From the NCBI GenBank assembly GCA_030674185.1, contig JAPXFY010000018.1:40827503-40891502 (forward strand): a DNA stretch of 64,000 nt. Direction: 5' to 3'. Under the pieces are notes generated by a model. The model saw only the letters and a program-made list of their open reading frames with translations. It was not told where the DNA came from and did not search any database. Below, in pieces: positions 43,395 to 54,816 of the stretch. Each line of letters starts with the position of its first letter. Positions within the stretch are counted from its first letter, which is position 1. A program made the position numbers and the translations under genes. Source of the stretch: Monoplex corrugatus. Taxonomy: Eukaryota > Mollusca > Gastropoda > Littorinimorpha > Ranellidae.

Positions 43395-46300
43395 TCCACA
43401 CGACACAATAACATTCAATACTATACGCACGACATGATACGACACTAAACGACATGATACGACACTGAACATGACACGAACTAAACGACATGATATGGTA
43501 CTAAACGACAAGATGGGATACTAAACGACATGATACGACACTTAACATGACACGATACTAAACATGATACGATACTAAACGACACGATACGACACTAAAC
43601 AACATGATGCGATACTAAACGGCATGATACGTTATCAAACGATATGATACGATACAAAACACGATACGACACTATAGATGATGCGACATGATACAATGCT
43701 AAACGACATAACACAATACTAAACGACATGATACGATGCTAAACGACATGATACAATACTAAACGACATAACACAATACAAAACGACATGATACATTACT
43801 AAACGACATAACACAATACTAAACATCATACGATATTAACCATAATACGACACTAAACGACATGATGCGATACTAAACAACATGATACGTTATTAAACGA
43901 CATATGATATGATACTAAACATGATGCGACACTAAACGACATGACACGATACTAAAAGATATGACACATTACTAAACGTCAAGATACGATACTAAATGTC
44001 GATACACTGCTAAATGTCAAAATACGATGCTAAACGACATGATACAATACTAAACGACATGATACAATACTAAACGACATAATACAATGCTAAACGACAT
44101 GATACAATACTAAACGACATAATACAATACTAAACGACATGATACAATACTAAAACGACATGATACAATACTAAACGACATGATACAATGCTAAACGACA
44201 TGATACAATACTAAACGACATGATACAATACTAAACGACATAATACAATGCTAAACGACATGATACAATACTAAACGACATAATACGAAGCAAAACGTCA
44301 TGATACAATACTAAACGACATGATACAATACAAAACGACATGATACAATACTAAACGGCATGACACAATACTAACATGATACGACGTTAAACGACATGAT
44401 ACAATACTAACATGATACGACGTTAAACGTCATGATACAATACTAAACGGCATGATACAATGCTAAACGACATGATTCAATGCTAAACGACATGATACAA
44501 TGCTAAACGACATGATACAATGCTAAACGACATGATACAATGCTAAACGACATGATACAATGCTAAACGACATGATACAATGCTAAACGACATGATACAT
44601 TACTAAACGACATGATACAATGCTAAACGACATGATACATTACTAAACGACATGATACATTACTAAACGACATGATACATTACTAAACGACATAACACAA
44701 TACTAAACATGATACGCTAAACGACATGATACAATGCTAAACGACATGATACAATACTAAACGACATAACACAATACTAAACGACATGATACAATGCTAA
44801 ACGACATAACACAATACTAAACGACATGATACGATGCTAAACGACATGATACAATACTAAACGACATAACACAATACAAAACGACATGATACATTACTAA
44901 ACGACATAACACAATACTAAACGACATGACACATTACTAAACGACATGATACAATACTAAACGACATAACATAATACTAAACGACATGATACAATGCTAA
45001 ACGGCATGATACAATGCTAAACGACATGATACGATGCTAAACGACATGATACAATACTAAACGACATGATACAATGCTAAACGACATGATACAATACTAA
45101 ACGACATAACACAATACTAAAAGACATGATACAATGCTAAACGACATAACACAATACTAAACGACATGATACGATGCTAAACGACATGATACAATACTAA
45201 ACGACATAACACAATACAAAACGACATGATACATTACTAAACGACATAACACAATACTAAACGACATGACACATTACTAAACGACATGATACAATACTAA
45301 ACGACATAACATAATACTAAACGACATGATACGATGCTAAACGGCATGATACAATGCTAAACGACATGATACGATGCTAAACGACATGATACAATACTAA
45401 ACGACATGATACAATGCTAAACGACATGATACAATGCTAAACGACATGATACAATACTAAACGACATGATACAATGCTAAACGACATGATACAATACTAA
45501 ACGACATAACACAATACTAAACGACATGATACAATACTAAACGACATGATACAATGCTAAACGACATGATACAATGCTAAACGACATGATACAATACTAA
45601 ACGACATGATACAATGCTAAACGACATGATACAATGCTAAACGAACATAACACAATACTAAACGACTTGATACAATACTAAACGACATGATACATTACTA
45701 AACGACATGATACAATGCTAAACGACATGATACAATACTAAACGACATGATACAATGCTAAACGACATGATGCAATGCTAAACGACATAACACAATACTA
45801 AACGACATGATACGATGCTAAACGACATGATACAATACTAAACGACATAACACAATACAAAACGACATGATACATTACTAAACGACATAACACAATACTA
45901 AACGACATGACACATTACTAAACGACATGATACAATACTAAACGACATAACATAATACTAAACGACATGATACAATGCTAAACGGCATGATACAATGCTA
46001 AACGACATGATACGATGCTAAACGACATGATACAATACTAAACGACATGATACAATGCTAAACGACATGATACAATACTAAACGACATAACACAATACTA
46101 AAAGACATGATACAATGCTAAACGACATAACACAATACTAAACGACATGATACGATGCTAAACGACATGATACAATACTAAACGACATAACACAATACAA
46201 AACGACATGATACATTACTAAACGACATAACACAATACTAAACGACATGACACATTACTAAACGACATGATACAATACTAAACGACATAACATAATACTA

Positions 46301-46500
46301 AACGACATGATACGATGCTAAACGGCATGATACAATGCTAAACGACATGATACGATGCTAAACGACATGATACAATACTAAACGACATGATACAATGCTA
46401 AACGACATGATACAATGCTAAACGACATGATACAATACTAAACGACATGATACAATGCTAAACGACATGATACAATACTAGACGACATAAGACAAGACAC
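43395..46500. repeat. 3.1-kb satellite, 20-bp unit with higher-order periods
   Basis: About 150 copies of AAACGACATGATACAATACT and variants (ATAACACAATACT, ATACATTACT, ATACGATGCT). Units at the left end (43400-44000) are the most divergent. Variant patterns repeat at 340 bp and 980 bp in the right half. It does not read as a protein repeat: 20 is not a multiple of three and stops are frequent. Confidence 0.97.
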
Positions 46501-46779
46501 GGTGCAATGTGACAAGTTACCATACCATACAATGCCTAATAACTGAACACAAGAGCCTGTGAAAAAGTATGAAACGACAGAATGCAATGCAGTACGAATA
46601 CAATGCTAAACAATACAGAACAACGTCACGCAATGTGATGGGCTGCAATACGACCTGTGATGTTGTACGATATGTACAGTGTGACATCACCATATGTTAC
46701 GTTAGATAAAGACGATGCAGTCTGGAGCCGAACAGGGATCTCTAACTGCTTGGGCCAAGTCTCAAAACCACAGTCCTCG

Positions 46780-47325
46780 TATCTTTATTGATGCTTAAAT
46801 CCCGGCCGACTGTGTACAGCCATATCAGGTACATAATCGTGTCAATACACACATTACTTCAACAGGAAAAGAAAAGGATCAGAAAATTAAGTACACATAT
46901 CAATGCATCAGCGTACATAATCTAAGGATATGCCCCTGGCGCTGACCACTCCGTCCACTTTATCACACAGGGGACTTAAAGTAAACATACCTGAATATAA
47001 ATTTAAACATAACTAAGGACACTAAAACATATTAAAAACGAGCCTAAATTACCAAAATTGCAACCGCATATCTCATTTCCCTCGAGCCAAAAACACAATG
47101 TATGTACCCAATTATCAATCTTAAGAGAAAGTACGCAAGACTTTATCGAACACACACAGTGAAAGGACCATTAAGGCAGAAAATGATAGGAAGAAATGAC
47201 AGAAAGCAAAGGAGCAAGACAGAAACAAAGGGAGTGACAGTAAAGAGGAAATATCTAGCACACATTTTCCAGAAGGTGGGGATACTATTTATACTGAAAA
47301 AGCACCTGGCACCCCCACGGGGTGA
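46780..47325 (+). repeat. Interspersed repeat R1, near-complete
   Basis: Head TTAAATCCCGGCCGACTGTG, then CATAATCTAAGGATATGCCC, GACCATTAAGGCAGAAAATG and CCAGAAGGTGGGGATACTAT. It ends near CACCCCCACGGGG. Confidence 0.8.
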
Positions 47326-47689
47326 TGGTGGGGTGGGGGGGGGGAGAAAGGCACGGGTCCTCTCTCCACCTGCTTAACTGCGTAATGAATAATACAGGTT
47401 CGTGACTTGGCGAATCGGGTGCAGTCAATTCACACGGAAAATCTGAACACTTTAATGAACCCAGTAGCTGATCAGACTTCTCTTATACGAAAGCTAATGT
47501 TCCTTCAGAAAGCTGGGGGACAAGGTGAAAGGGTTGATAGAATCCAAATGCACTGCACACGTCACGAACAAGGACGCGCTTTACTGGGTGGCAAATGACT
47601 GCCGGTCTTTGAACAAGCTGTTGTCAATTTCCCTTGTACTGGGCACCCCACCCCTTTCCCAACAGACCCATACAACTTGTCCTAGAAGA

Positions 47690-48069
47690 AGGAACCAGAA
47701 AAAAAAAACACGAAAAAAGGATAACGCGTATTTAATACAACAAGACAGGGGCACATTTTACGCCAACTGGCCTTTGTCAAGCGTAAGATCACAAACAAAC
47801 AAACACCAGATACAAAAATTAGGAGAAAAAGACAGAAACTTCCCTGCTGCTCTACTGGACGGAGCAGCTGGACGGATCAGCAGGGAAGTTTCAGTCTTTT
47901 TCTCCTAATTTTTGTATCTGGTGTTTATTTGTGATCTTACTCTTGACAAAGGCCAGTTGGCCGAAAATCTGCGCCTGTCTTGTCTTGTTGTATTAAATAC
48001 GCGTTCTTATTCTTTTTTCGTGTTTTTTTCTGGTTCCTGTTTGCTTGAACGTGGGCGTCACACTTGATT
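47690..48069. mobile_element. Foldback retroposon R2 with 13-bp target duplication
   Basis: Two inverted arms, 47691-47850 and 47877-48037, about 90% alike by eye, around a 26-bp spacer. Perfect flanking repeats TTGTCCTAGAAGA lie at 47677-47689 and 48070-48082. Each arm matches the single-arm element at 4375-4609. One target duplication around an inverted pair fits twin-primed insertion. Confidence 0.8.
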
Positions 48070-48177
48070 TTGTCCTAGAAGAGTTAGGCAGATTCTTTCT
48101 GTCTGATCGCTATCAAGGTGGTATCGTTCAGGACACATGTAACAAAATCAAGTGAAAACTACCTTTATAATTATTAC

Positions 48178-48725
48178 TATTGTTTAAAGCTGACTGCGTA
48201 GAGCGATATCAGGGATATAACCATCATCAAAACCTATCACAACACCTTGTCGTTCTTGAAAAATATTGGAAAACAAAATTAAGTACATGTATATGTATCA
48301 AAGTGTATGCGCACATAATCTAAGAATACGCCCCCTGGCGTTGACCGTTCTGTCCAATGTATCAGCAGGAGACGTTAAAAAAACAAATCTGAATATAAAT
48401 ATATAAACAAAACTAAATACAGTAAAACGTAAATAAAAACTGACCCAAAATATCTAAAATTTCTTCTGCACATCACATCTTTCGGGCCTAAGATGTAACT
48501 TTCACACAACCCAATTATCGATCCTGATAGAAAGTACATAAGCCTATATAGAACACATACATGTAAATGGATCAGCAAGGTAGACAATGATAGGAGGAGA
48601 TGTCAGAAAGCAAAGAAGCAAGGCAAAATCAAGGACAGTGATAAAAAAGAGAAACTTTCTTGCAAAAGATGTTCAGAAGATGGGGGTGCTATATTATAAT
48701 GAAAGTGCCCCCGGCACCTGCACGG
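48178..48725 (+). repeat. Interspersed repeat R1, near-complete
   Basis: Head TTTAAAGCTGACTGCGTAGA, then GCGCACATAATCTAAGAATA. It ends near CGGCACCTGCACGG. 48730-49160 shows no further feature apart from a poly-C run near 48820. Confidence 0.8.
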
Positions 48726-49164
48726 AGGAAACAACTACCTGAAGCATGCATACAGACATAATAAGACATTCCCTCTTCAGAATCGCTAACACTGTTCCCT
48801 CACTTCGTTTTGTCAACCCCCCCCCCCCAAAATACAACAACAACAAAAAACAAAAACAAAACTTTACTTCTATTGGATTTTCTCGTGCATGGGAAAAACA
48901 GGGCGGGTGCGCTTTAAAAAGCTTAAATATGCTACGGCAATGAAGCTACAAGAAAAAAATCTTCAGCTCTGAAATGACATGAAAATCTTCTAGACTTTTC
49001 TTCTTTCAAACAATAGTGCAAGAATACCTCCCACAACCCCATATGACAAATTACAAAAAATGCTGAGCATGAAATAGTGTTCTACGTCTTACCACCAAGC
49101 AAAAATCCAAAAGTCGACTTCAAATTGAGAGGTCGTTATTTTACCATACCTGGTGAAAAAAACA

Positions 49165-50256
49165 ACACATTACAAAGACAGTGACACACCAGACAATATA
49201 CAGCGCCTCTTGACTCGCACCACTGAGTGTTACTCGGACATTAAGAACTGGATGACGTTCAACAAACTTCAGCTTAATGACGACAAGACAGAAGCTATCC
49301 TCAGTGGCATCCGTCAGAAACTTTCTCAGCTGCCTCCTCTTTCTCTCCCATTATGTAACACATCAGTCCCAATTTCTGATTCAGCTAAAAACCTTGGTGT
49401 CTGCATTGACTCTACCCTCTCCATGAACAACTTTGTTTCTCAAACTGCCAGATCTTGCTACTATCACCTCCATCGTATAAGCCTGATCAGGAAGTATCTC
49501 TCTGTCGAAACAACTGCAAAAATTGTTCTCTCCTTCATAATGTCTCGCATTGATTATTGCAATTCACTCCTGTCTGGTCTTCCTGCCTCTACCATTCACA
49601 TCCTGCAGCGCATTCAAAACAATGCTGCACGCCTTGTACTCAAAAAGAAAAAAGCTGACCACATATCTCCTCTCCTGGCACAACTTCACTGGCTCCCTGT
49701 ATCAAAGCGCATACAGTACAAACTAGACACCATGTGCTACAAAAGCCTTAATAACGCAGCCCCCGATTACCTGTCAAGCCTACTTGAGATCTATGTTCCC
49801 TCACGTACCCTCCGCTCTGCCTCCGATCCTCTGACTTTTCGCTTTCCACGCACTAAACTCAATACCTATGGTCCACAAGCCTTCTCTGTTTCTGGTCCAC
49901 TTTCCTGGAACAAACTTCCTCTCTCTGTCCGTCAGCAACCTACTTTTGTCTCCTTCAAGTCCGCTCTCAAAACTCACCTTTTCTCCTCTGCATAAAATCC
50001 AGACCTCACTCAATCCCTTCTGCAGCTTGTCTCCACTCGGAGGGGAATCACATTGTAATACATAATTGTATATAATATGCTCTCTATAATTTTCCATTGC
50101 TTTTATTCTTTCTCCCCATTTTAGCCGTGTGCGTGTGCGTGTGCGTGTGCGTGTGCGTGTGCGTGTGCGTGTGCGTGTGCGTGTGCGTGTGCGTGTGCGT
50201 GTGCGTGTGCGTGTGCGTGTGCGTGTGCGTGTGCGTGTGCGTGTGCGTGCGCGCGC

Positions 50257-50311
<55 letters not shown>

Positions 50312-50400
50312 CGTGCGTGTGTGTCTGTTTTAGCGCTTAGATTTGATTTTATCGAGATTTTGCGCTATACAAATAAAATATTGTATTGTATTGTATTGGA
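49165..50400 (+). mobile_element. CR1/L2-like non-LTR retrotransposon 3' end
   Basis: The frame to 49995 is uninterrupted, about 280 codons, and encodes the region immediately after the reverse-transcriptase active site: WMTFNKLQLNDDKTE, KNLGVCIDSTLSM, SRIDYCNSLLSGLP, LQRIQNNAARLV, LHWLPVSKRIQYK and a terminal FKSALKTHLF. These motifs are typical of CR1/L2-clade elements. The ADD active-site region is missing, so the copy is 5'-truncated. The 3' UTR contains a hexanucleotide array and ends CGCTATACAAATAAAATATT plus (GTATT)n, the usual form of this clade's tail. The open frame suggests a recent insertion. Confidence 0.88.
50126..50328. repeat. (GTGTGC)n, (GC)n, (GT)n microsatellite
   Basis: About 20 hexanucleotide units, then CGCGCG, GTGTGT and GTGC, inside the 3' UTR of the CR1/L2-like element. 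Confidence 0.95.
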
Positions 50401-50721
50401 GTCATTGAGGATGAAGTATACTTCTGCATGACTGTTTTCTACGTGACACTTTTTCTTTGACATCACATTTCATTTTGATTTTCAATAAACGGTTTGGTTT
50501 GCAGCCGTCGATCTATTCACCAGCTGACCTCACTAACATACCTTACTTTCAAAAAACAGATGATTTTTTTTTTATACCATTGAACTACGGTCAGGCTGAA
50601 TTAGCCAGATATGCAATGTTTTTAAACTATGCGGCCCAGTTTCCAAATGAACGAGTCTTATTTCATTCCTTTCGTTTTCACTGTCCTTTGATGGTTTTTA
50701 TGACAGTAAAAGAGTCGGAGT

Positions 50722-50735
50722 CACACACACACACA

Positions 50736-50794
<59 letters not shown>

Positions 50795-50816
50795 GCACAC
50801 ACACTCAGACAGATAC

Positions 50817-50858
<42 letters not shown>

Positions 50859-50883
50859 CACACACACAGAGATAGATAGATAC

Positions 50884-50920
<37 letters not shown>

Positions 50921-50933
50921 ACACACACACACA

Positions 50934-51020
<87 letters not shown>
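50722..51020. repeat. (CA)n(GA)n compound microsatellite
   Basis: CA, then two GA blocks near 50819-50854 and 50887-50919 separated by GATACATT, then a long CA tract. The GA block with its flank is itself duplicated. Confidence 0.95.
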
Positions 51021-51023
<3 letters not shown>

Positions 51024-51139
51024 TAGACTCAAGGAGTAAGACAGACTATCGATATGCTTTCTGTACACAAGCACATTTTATTTCGTGATAAGGCAGAAAA
51101 CACTTTAAGATATACTACACAAACATGTACATGTACTAC

Positions 51140-51240
51140 GAGTATTACCATTGGTTACTACTAGTACTAGTACTACTACTACTACCATTACCGGTTACTG
51201 GCACTATACTACTACTGCTATTACTATTACTACTAACAGT
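51140..51240. repeat. (ACT)n-rich stretch
   Basis: ACTACTAGTACTAGTACTAC and similar trinucleotides. Confidence 0.8.
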
Positions 51241-51483
51241 ATTCAACAGCCGCACCAGAGTTACATGAAACAATATTTCATTATTATATTCTGTATGTTA
51301 TGTGTTGTTCATATGTCAACATTACTTTTTACTTTTTACTTTATATATGAATTAATATCATTTTTCGTTACCACATTGTATGTTGTTGTCTGTTTACTGT
51401 AAAACAAAACAAATTTAATTTAAAGAAAAGAAAATGAAAAAAAGAAAGAAGACTTTGCTTCTGTAGTTATCCTTGACAAAGTT

Positions 51484-51662
51484 GTGTGTGTGTGTGTGTG
51501 CGTGCGTGTGCGTGTGCGTGTGCGTGTGCGTGTGCGTGCGTGTGTGTGTGTGCGTGTGCGTGCGTGCGTGCGTGCGTGCGTGCGTGTGTGCGTGCGTGTG
51601 TGTGTGTGTGTGTGTCTCCGCGCGCGTGCGTGCGCGAGTGAGCATGTATGCGTGTGTGTGTC
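51484..51662. repeat. (GT)n/(GTGC)n microsatellite
   Basis: GTGTGT with GTGCGT blocks. Confidence 0.95.
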
Positions 51663-52174
51663 GCCTACCTCGTCTAAACGAATTCTGCCAACTACAGGCA
51701 CACACCACAAAGGTATAAATTTTCCACACACTAATGTAGGTGATACAGACAAGAGGATTTACATGTCAAAACTATAATCAGCTGCTGAAACACACTGTGT
51801 AATCGGTAAATAACATTAACACAAAACTTCAACATAAAACACGCGAGTTTCATACCCTAATAACAAACTTTAGTTTTTCATACGACTGTAAAACGCTTCA
51901 AGGCACAATGCTTTTCAGCAGATATGAATACATATTAATGTAAGGTAATGATAAGGCGAACAGGTTTTAAAAACATATGAGTTTATGATCCAAACTCTTT
52001 CTGGAAGGGAGCTTCTCCTCTGAGGACCTTCTGCTGTCCAGATCTCCCAAGAGTTTCTGGCTATTAAGCGTATTGGTCTTCATAAGAAGGTGGAAATCCC
52101 ACGCGGATTATAGATTGTATTTCTGAGAAAACGTTATCGCTATCCCTTGAAAGGTTTAAAACAAAAACATTCAA

Positions 52175-52560
52175 ACCTCTGCCCTACTTTGCGATCTAGG
52201 AAATTGAGTATACTTAATTTTTTTCAAAAGACCTTTTGCTAAACACTGTCCTACTTTGTGATCTATGAAATTATACCTAAATTATACTTTTTTTCCAGAA
52301 AATCCTTCGCTAAACAAACACCTCTGTTCTATTTTGCGATCGAGGAAATTATACCTAAATTATACTTAATTTTTTATCCAGAGGAACCTTCGCCAAACAA
52401 ACACCTCTGTCCTACTGTGCGATCTAGGAAATTATACCTTAATTATTCTTTTTTTTTCAGAAAAACCTTCGCTAAACAAACACCTCTGTCCTACTTTGCG
52501 ATCTAGGAAATTATACCTAAATTATACTTTTTTCTCCCAAAAAAGAACCTTCGCTAAACA
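52175..52560. repeat. ~80-bp tandem repeat, ~4.5 copies, 3' flank of caveolin locus 4
   Basis: Each unit has CCTACTTTGCGATCTAGGAA, then AATTATACCTAAATTATACT, a T run, then CCTTCGCTAAACAAACACCT. Unit starts lie near 52182, 52250, 52329, 52411 and 52490. The array runs to within 20 bp of the stop codon, so it probably lies in the 3' UTR. 51665-52175 shows nothing assignable. Confidence 0.85.
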
Positions 52561-52577
52561 ATCTCAGTCACTATTCT

Positions 52578-52910
52578 TCAAGCGTTCTTGACCACGATGT
52601 TGCTGAAGAAGAGACCGCACGTCTCGCAGACAGGACCAAGACAGCATTGCAGGCAGGAGCCGAAGAACTTCTGGGCACAGCCACAGTTGATCATGAAGAC
52701 TCTCAGGCATGGGGTGACGTGCCACACATGCGTGAAGGTGATCATGGCGAACTCACATCCCCAGTACATGGCTAAGGGGATGCCACAAAAGATGGTGAAG
52801 AGGTTGTAGCAGCAGCCTTTGCAGCACTCAAAACACTTGAAGGAGTTGGTCCACACGCAGTCAATGCTGTGGGCGCCATCTGGTTCCGCCAGCACGTCGT
52901 TGAAGGCCAC
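52578..52910 (-). CDS. Caveolin locus 4, exon 2
   Basis: 111 codons including the stop, phase 0, the same length as exon 2 of locus 3. Confidence 0.93.
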   Translation of the reverse strand: MAFNDVLAEPDGAHSIDCVWTNSFKCFECCKGCCYNLFTIFCGIPLAMYWGCEFAMITFTHVWHVTPCLRVFMINCGCAQKFFGSCLQCCLGPVCETCGLFFSNIVVKNA

Positions 52911-53137
52911 CTGCAATGACACAAACATTAATGTTCTGTTTTGATTCGATTTCTTCAAGGTAAACAACACCGAAGCCCACAGGACTTTGAAAATATCGAA
53001 AGCTCAACAAAAGTACCAAACGTGAAATAACAAACAACAAATAATTTCGTTTGACAATTCACTGAAAACATTTTTGAATCAAGAAACAGATTATTTATGG
53101 TTCACTGAAAATATCTTTGAATCGAAGAAACAGATGT

Positions 53138-53172
<35 letters not shown>

Positions 53173-54530
53173 CAGGGTGTTTCAAAAAGAATACGCCAAA
53201 ATCATTACGCAGTTTTTTCAGGTCTATAGCATTGTAGTGGACTGAATCAGTGGTTATTTGATAGAGTAGTTATCAAAGTTTGATTGGGTGTCAGTTTCAC
53301 CGCTGTCGTTAGTATAACTTCCGGTGCAGCTGAATTGTGGGAAGATCAATCAAAATGGCGACTCCTCAGCAGAAGGCGTTTTGCGTGCTTGAGTTCGCGA
53401 AAACAAACGCCATTGTCACGGTGCAACGTGCTTTCAGAACAGAATTCGGCATTGATCCGCCCCATCGTGAGAGCATTCGACGGTGGGTTAGACAGTTTAA
53501 AGAGAGTGGGTGTCTGTGCAAAGGAAAGAGTCCTGGAAGACCACGTGTTACAGAGGAGCAAGTGGAGAGGATTCATGATGCATTTGAGAGCAGCCCACGT
53601 AAGTCCGTACGTCGAGCAAGTCTTCAGCTTGCCATCCCTCATACCACTGTCTGGCGTGTGTTAAAGAGACGATTACACATGAAACCATACAAACTAAGCC
53701 TCGTCCAAGCACTTACTAATGATGACAAGGTGATGCGGAGGACATTCTGTGAGTCAATGCTGGAGATGGAGGAAGGTGATGAAACTCTTTTTCACGTTTA
53801 GTTTTTAGTGACGAAGCGACTTTCCATTTGAGCGGCACAGTCAATCGTCACAATGTGCGCATTTGGGGAACAGATCACCCACATGAAACTGTTGAGCATG
53901 AAAGAGATTCCCCTAAAGTGAACGTCTTCTGTGCTGTGTCTCAAGACAAGGTCTATGGTCCCTTTTTCTTTGAAGGAAACACCGTTACAGGACAAACCTA
54001 TCTCGAAATGCTCCAAAACTGGCTATTCACTTTACTGCAAGCAGATTCGAATGACTTCATTTTTCAGCAAGATGGAGCACCACCCCATTGGCATCTCGGG
54101 GTTAGAGCTTATCTGAATGAAAACGTGCCTCAGCGATGGATTGGGAGGAGAGGTGCTAAAGACCTTGCTCTCTGTGCTTGGCCTGCCAGATCCCCGGACC
54201 TCACTGTGTGTGACTTTTTCTTGTGGGGGTATGTTAAAGACCAAGTTTATGTTCCACCACTTCCAGCAAGTATCGATGACTTGAAAGATCGAATAACAGC
54301 TGCAATCAACACGGTGGACCGTGTCATGCTGAGACGCGTTTGGGAGGAATTCTCATATCGGCTTGATGTTGTCCGCGCTGCCGGTGGTGGCCACATTGAG
54401 CACTTATAAAACATGAAATGAAACTTGAATGTATATACAACACATGTGTTCATGCTAGAGGTTTGTAATTTTTTTCGTTTTTGACACATCACGTGATGAT
54501 TTTGGCGTTTTTTTTTTTTTTTGAAATACC

Positions 54531-54623
<93 letters not shown>

Positions 54624-54781
54624 CATGTATATATATAGAGAGAGAGAGAGGGGAGGGGGAGAGAGAGAGAGAGGGAGAGACAAATAGATAGATAGATAGA
54701 TAGATAGATGGATAGATAGATAGAAAGACAGACAGACAGACAGACAGATAGATAGATAGATAGATAGATATTAATACAGAT

Positions 54782-54816
<35 letters not shown>

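Noticed and set aside
43415..46495. A telomere-like or coding repeat
   Set aside because: The 20-bp unit does not resemble telomeric motifs and its frames are stopped frequently.
43395..46500. A CRISPR array
   Set aside because: Units are directly tandem with no unique spacers, and the context is a eukaryotic genome.
53355..54409. Transposase as an intact host gene
   Set aside because: There is a clear frameshift near 53795, plus inverted ends and TA flanks; it is a damaged transposon.
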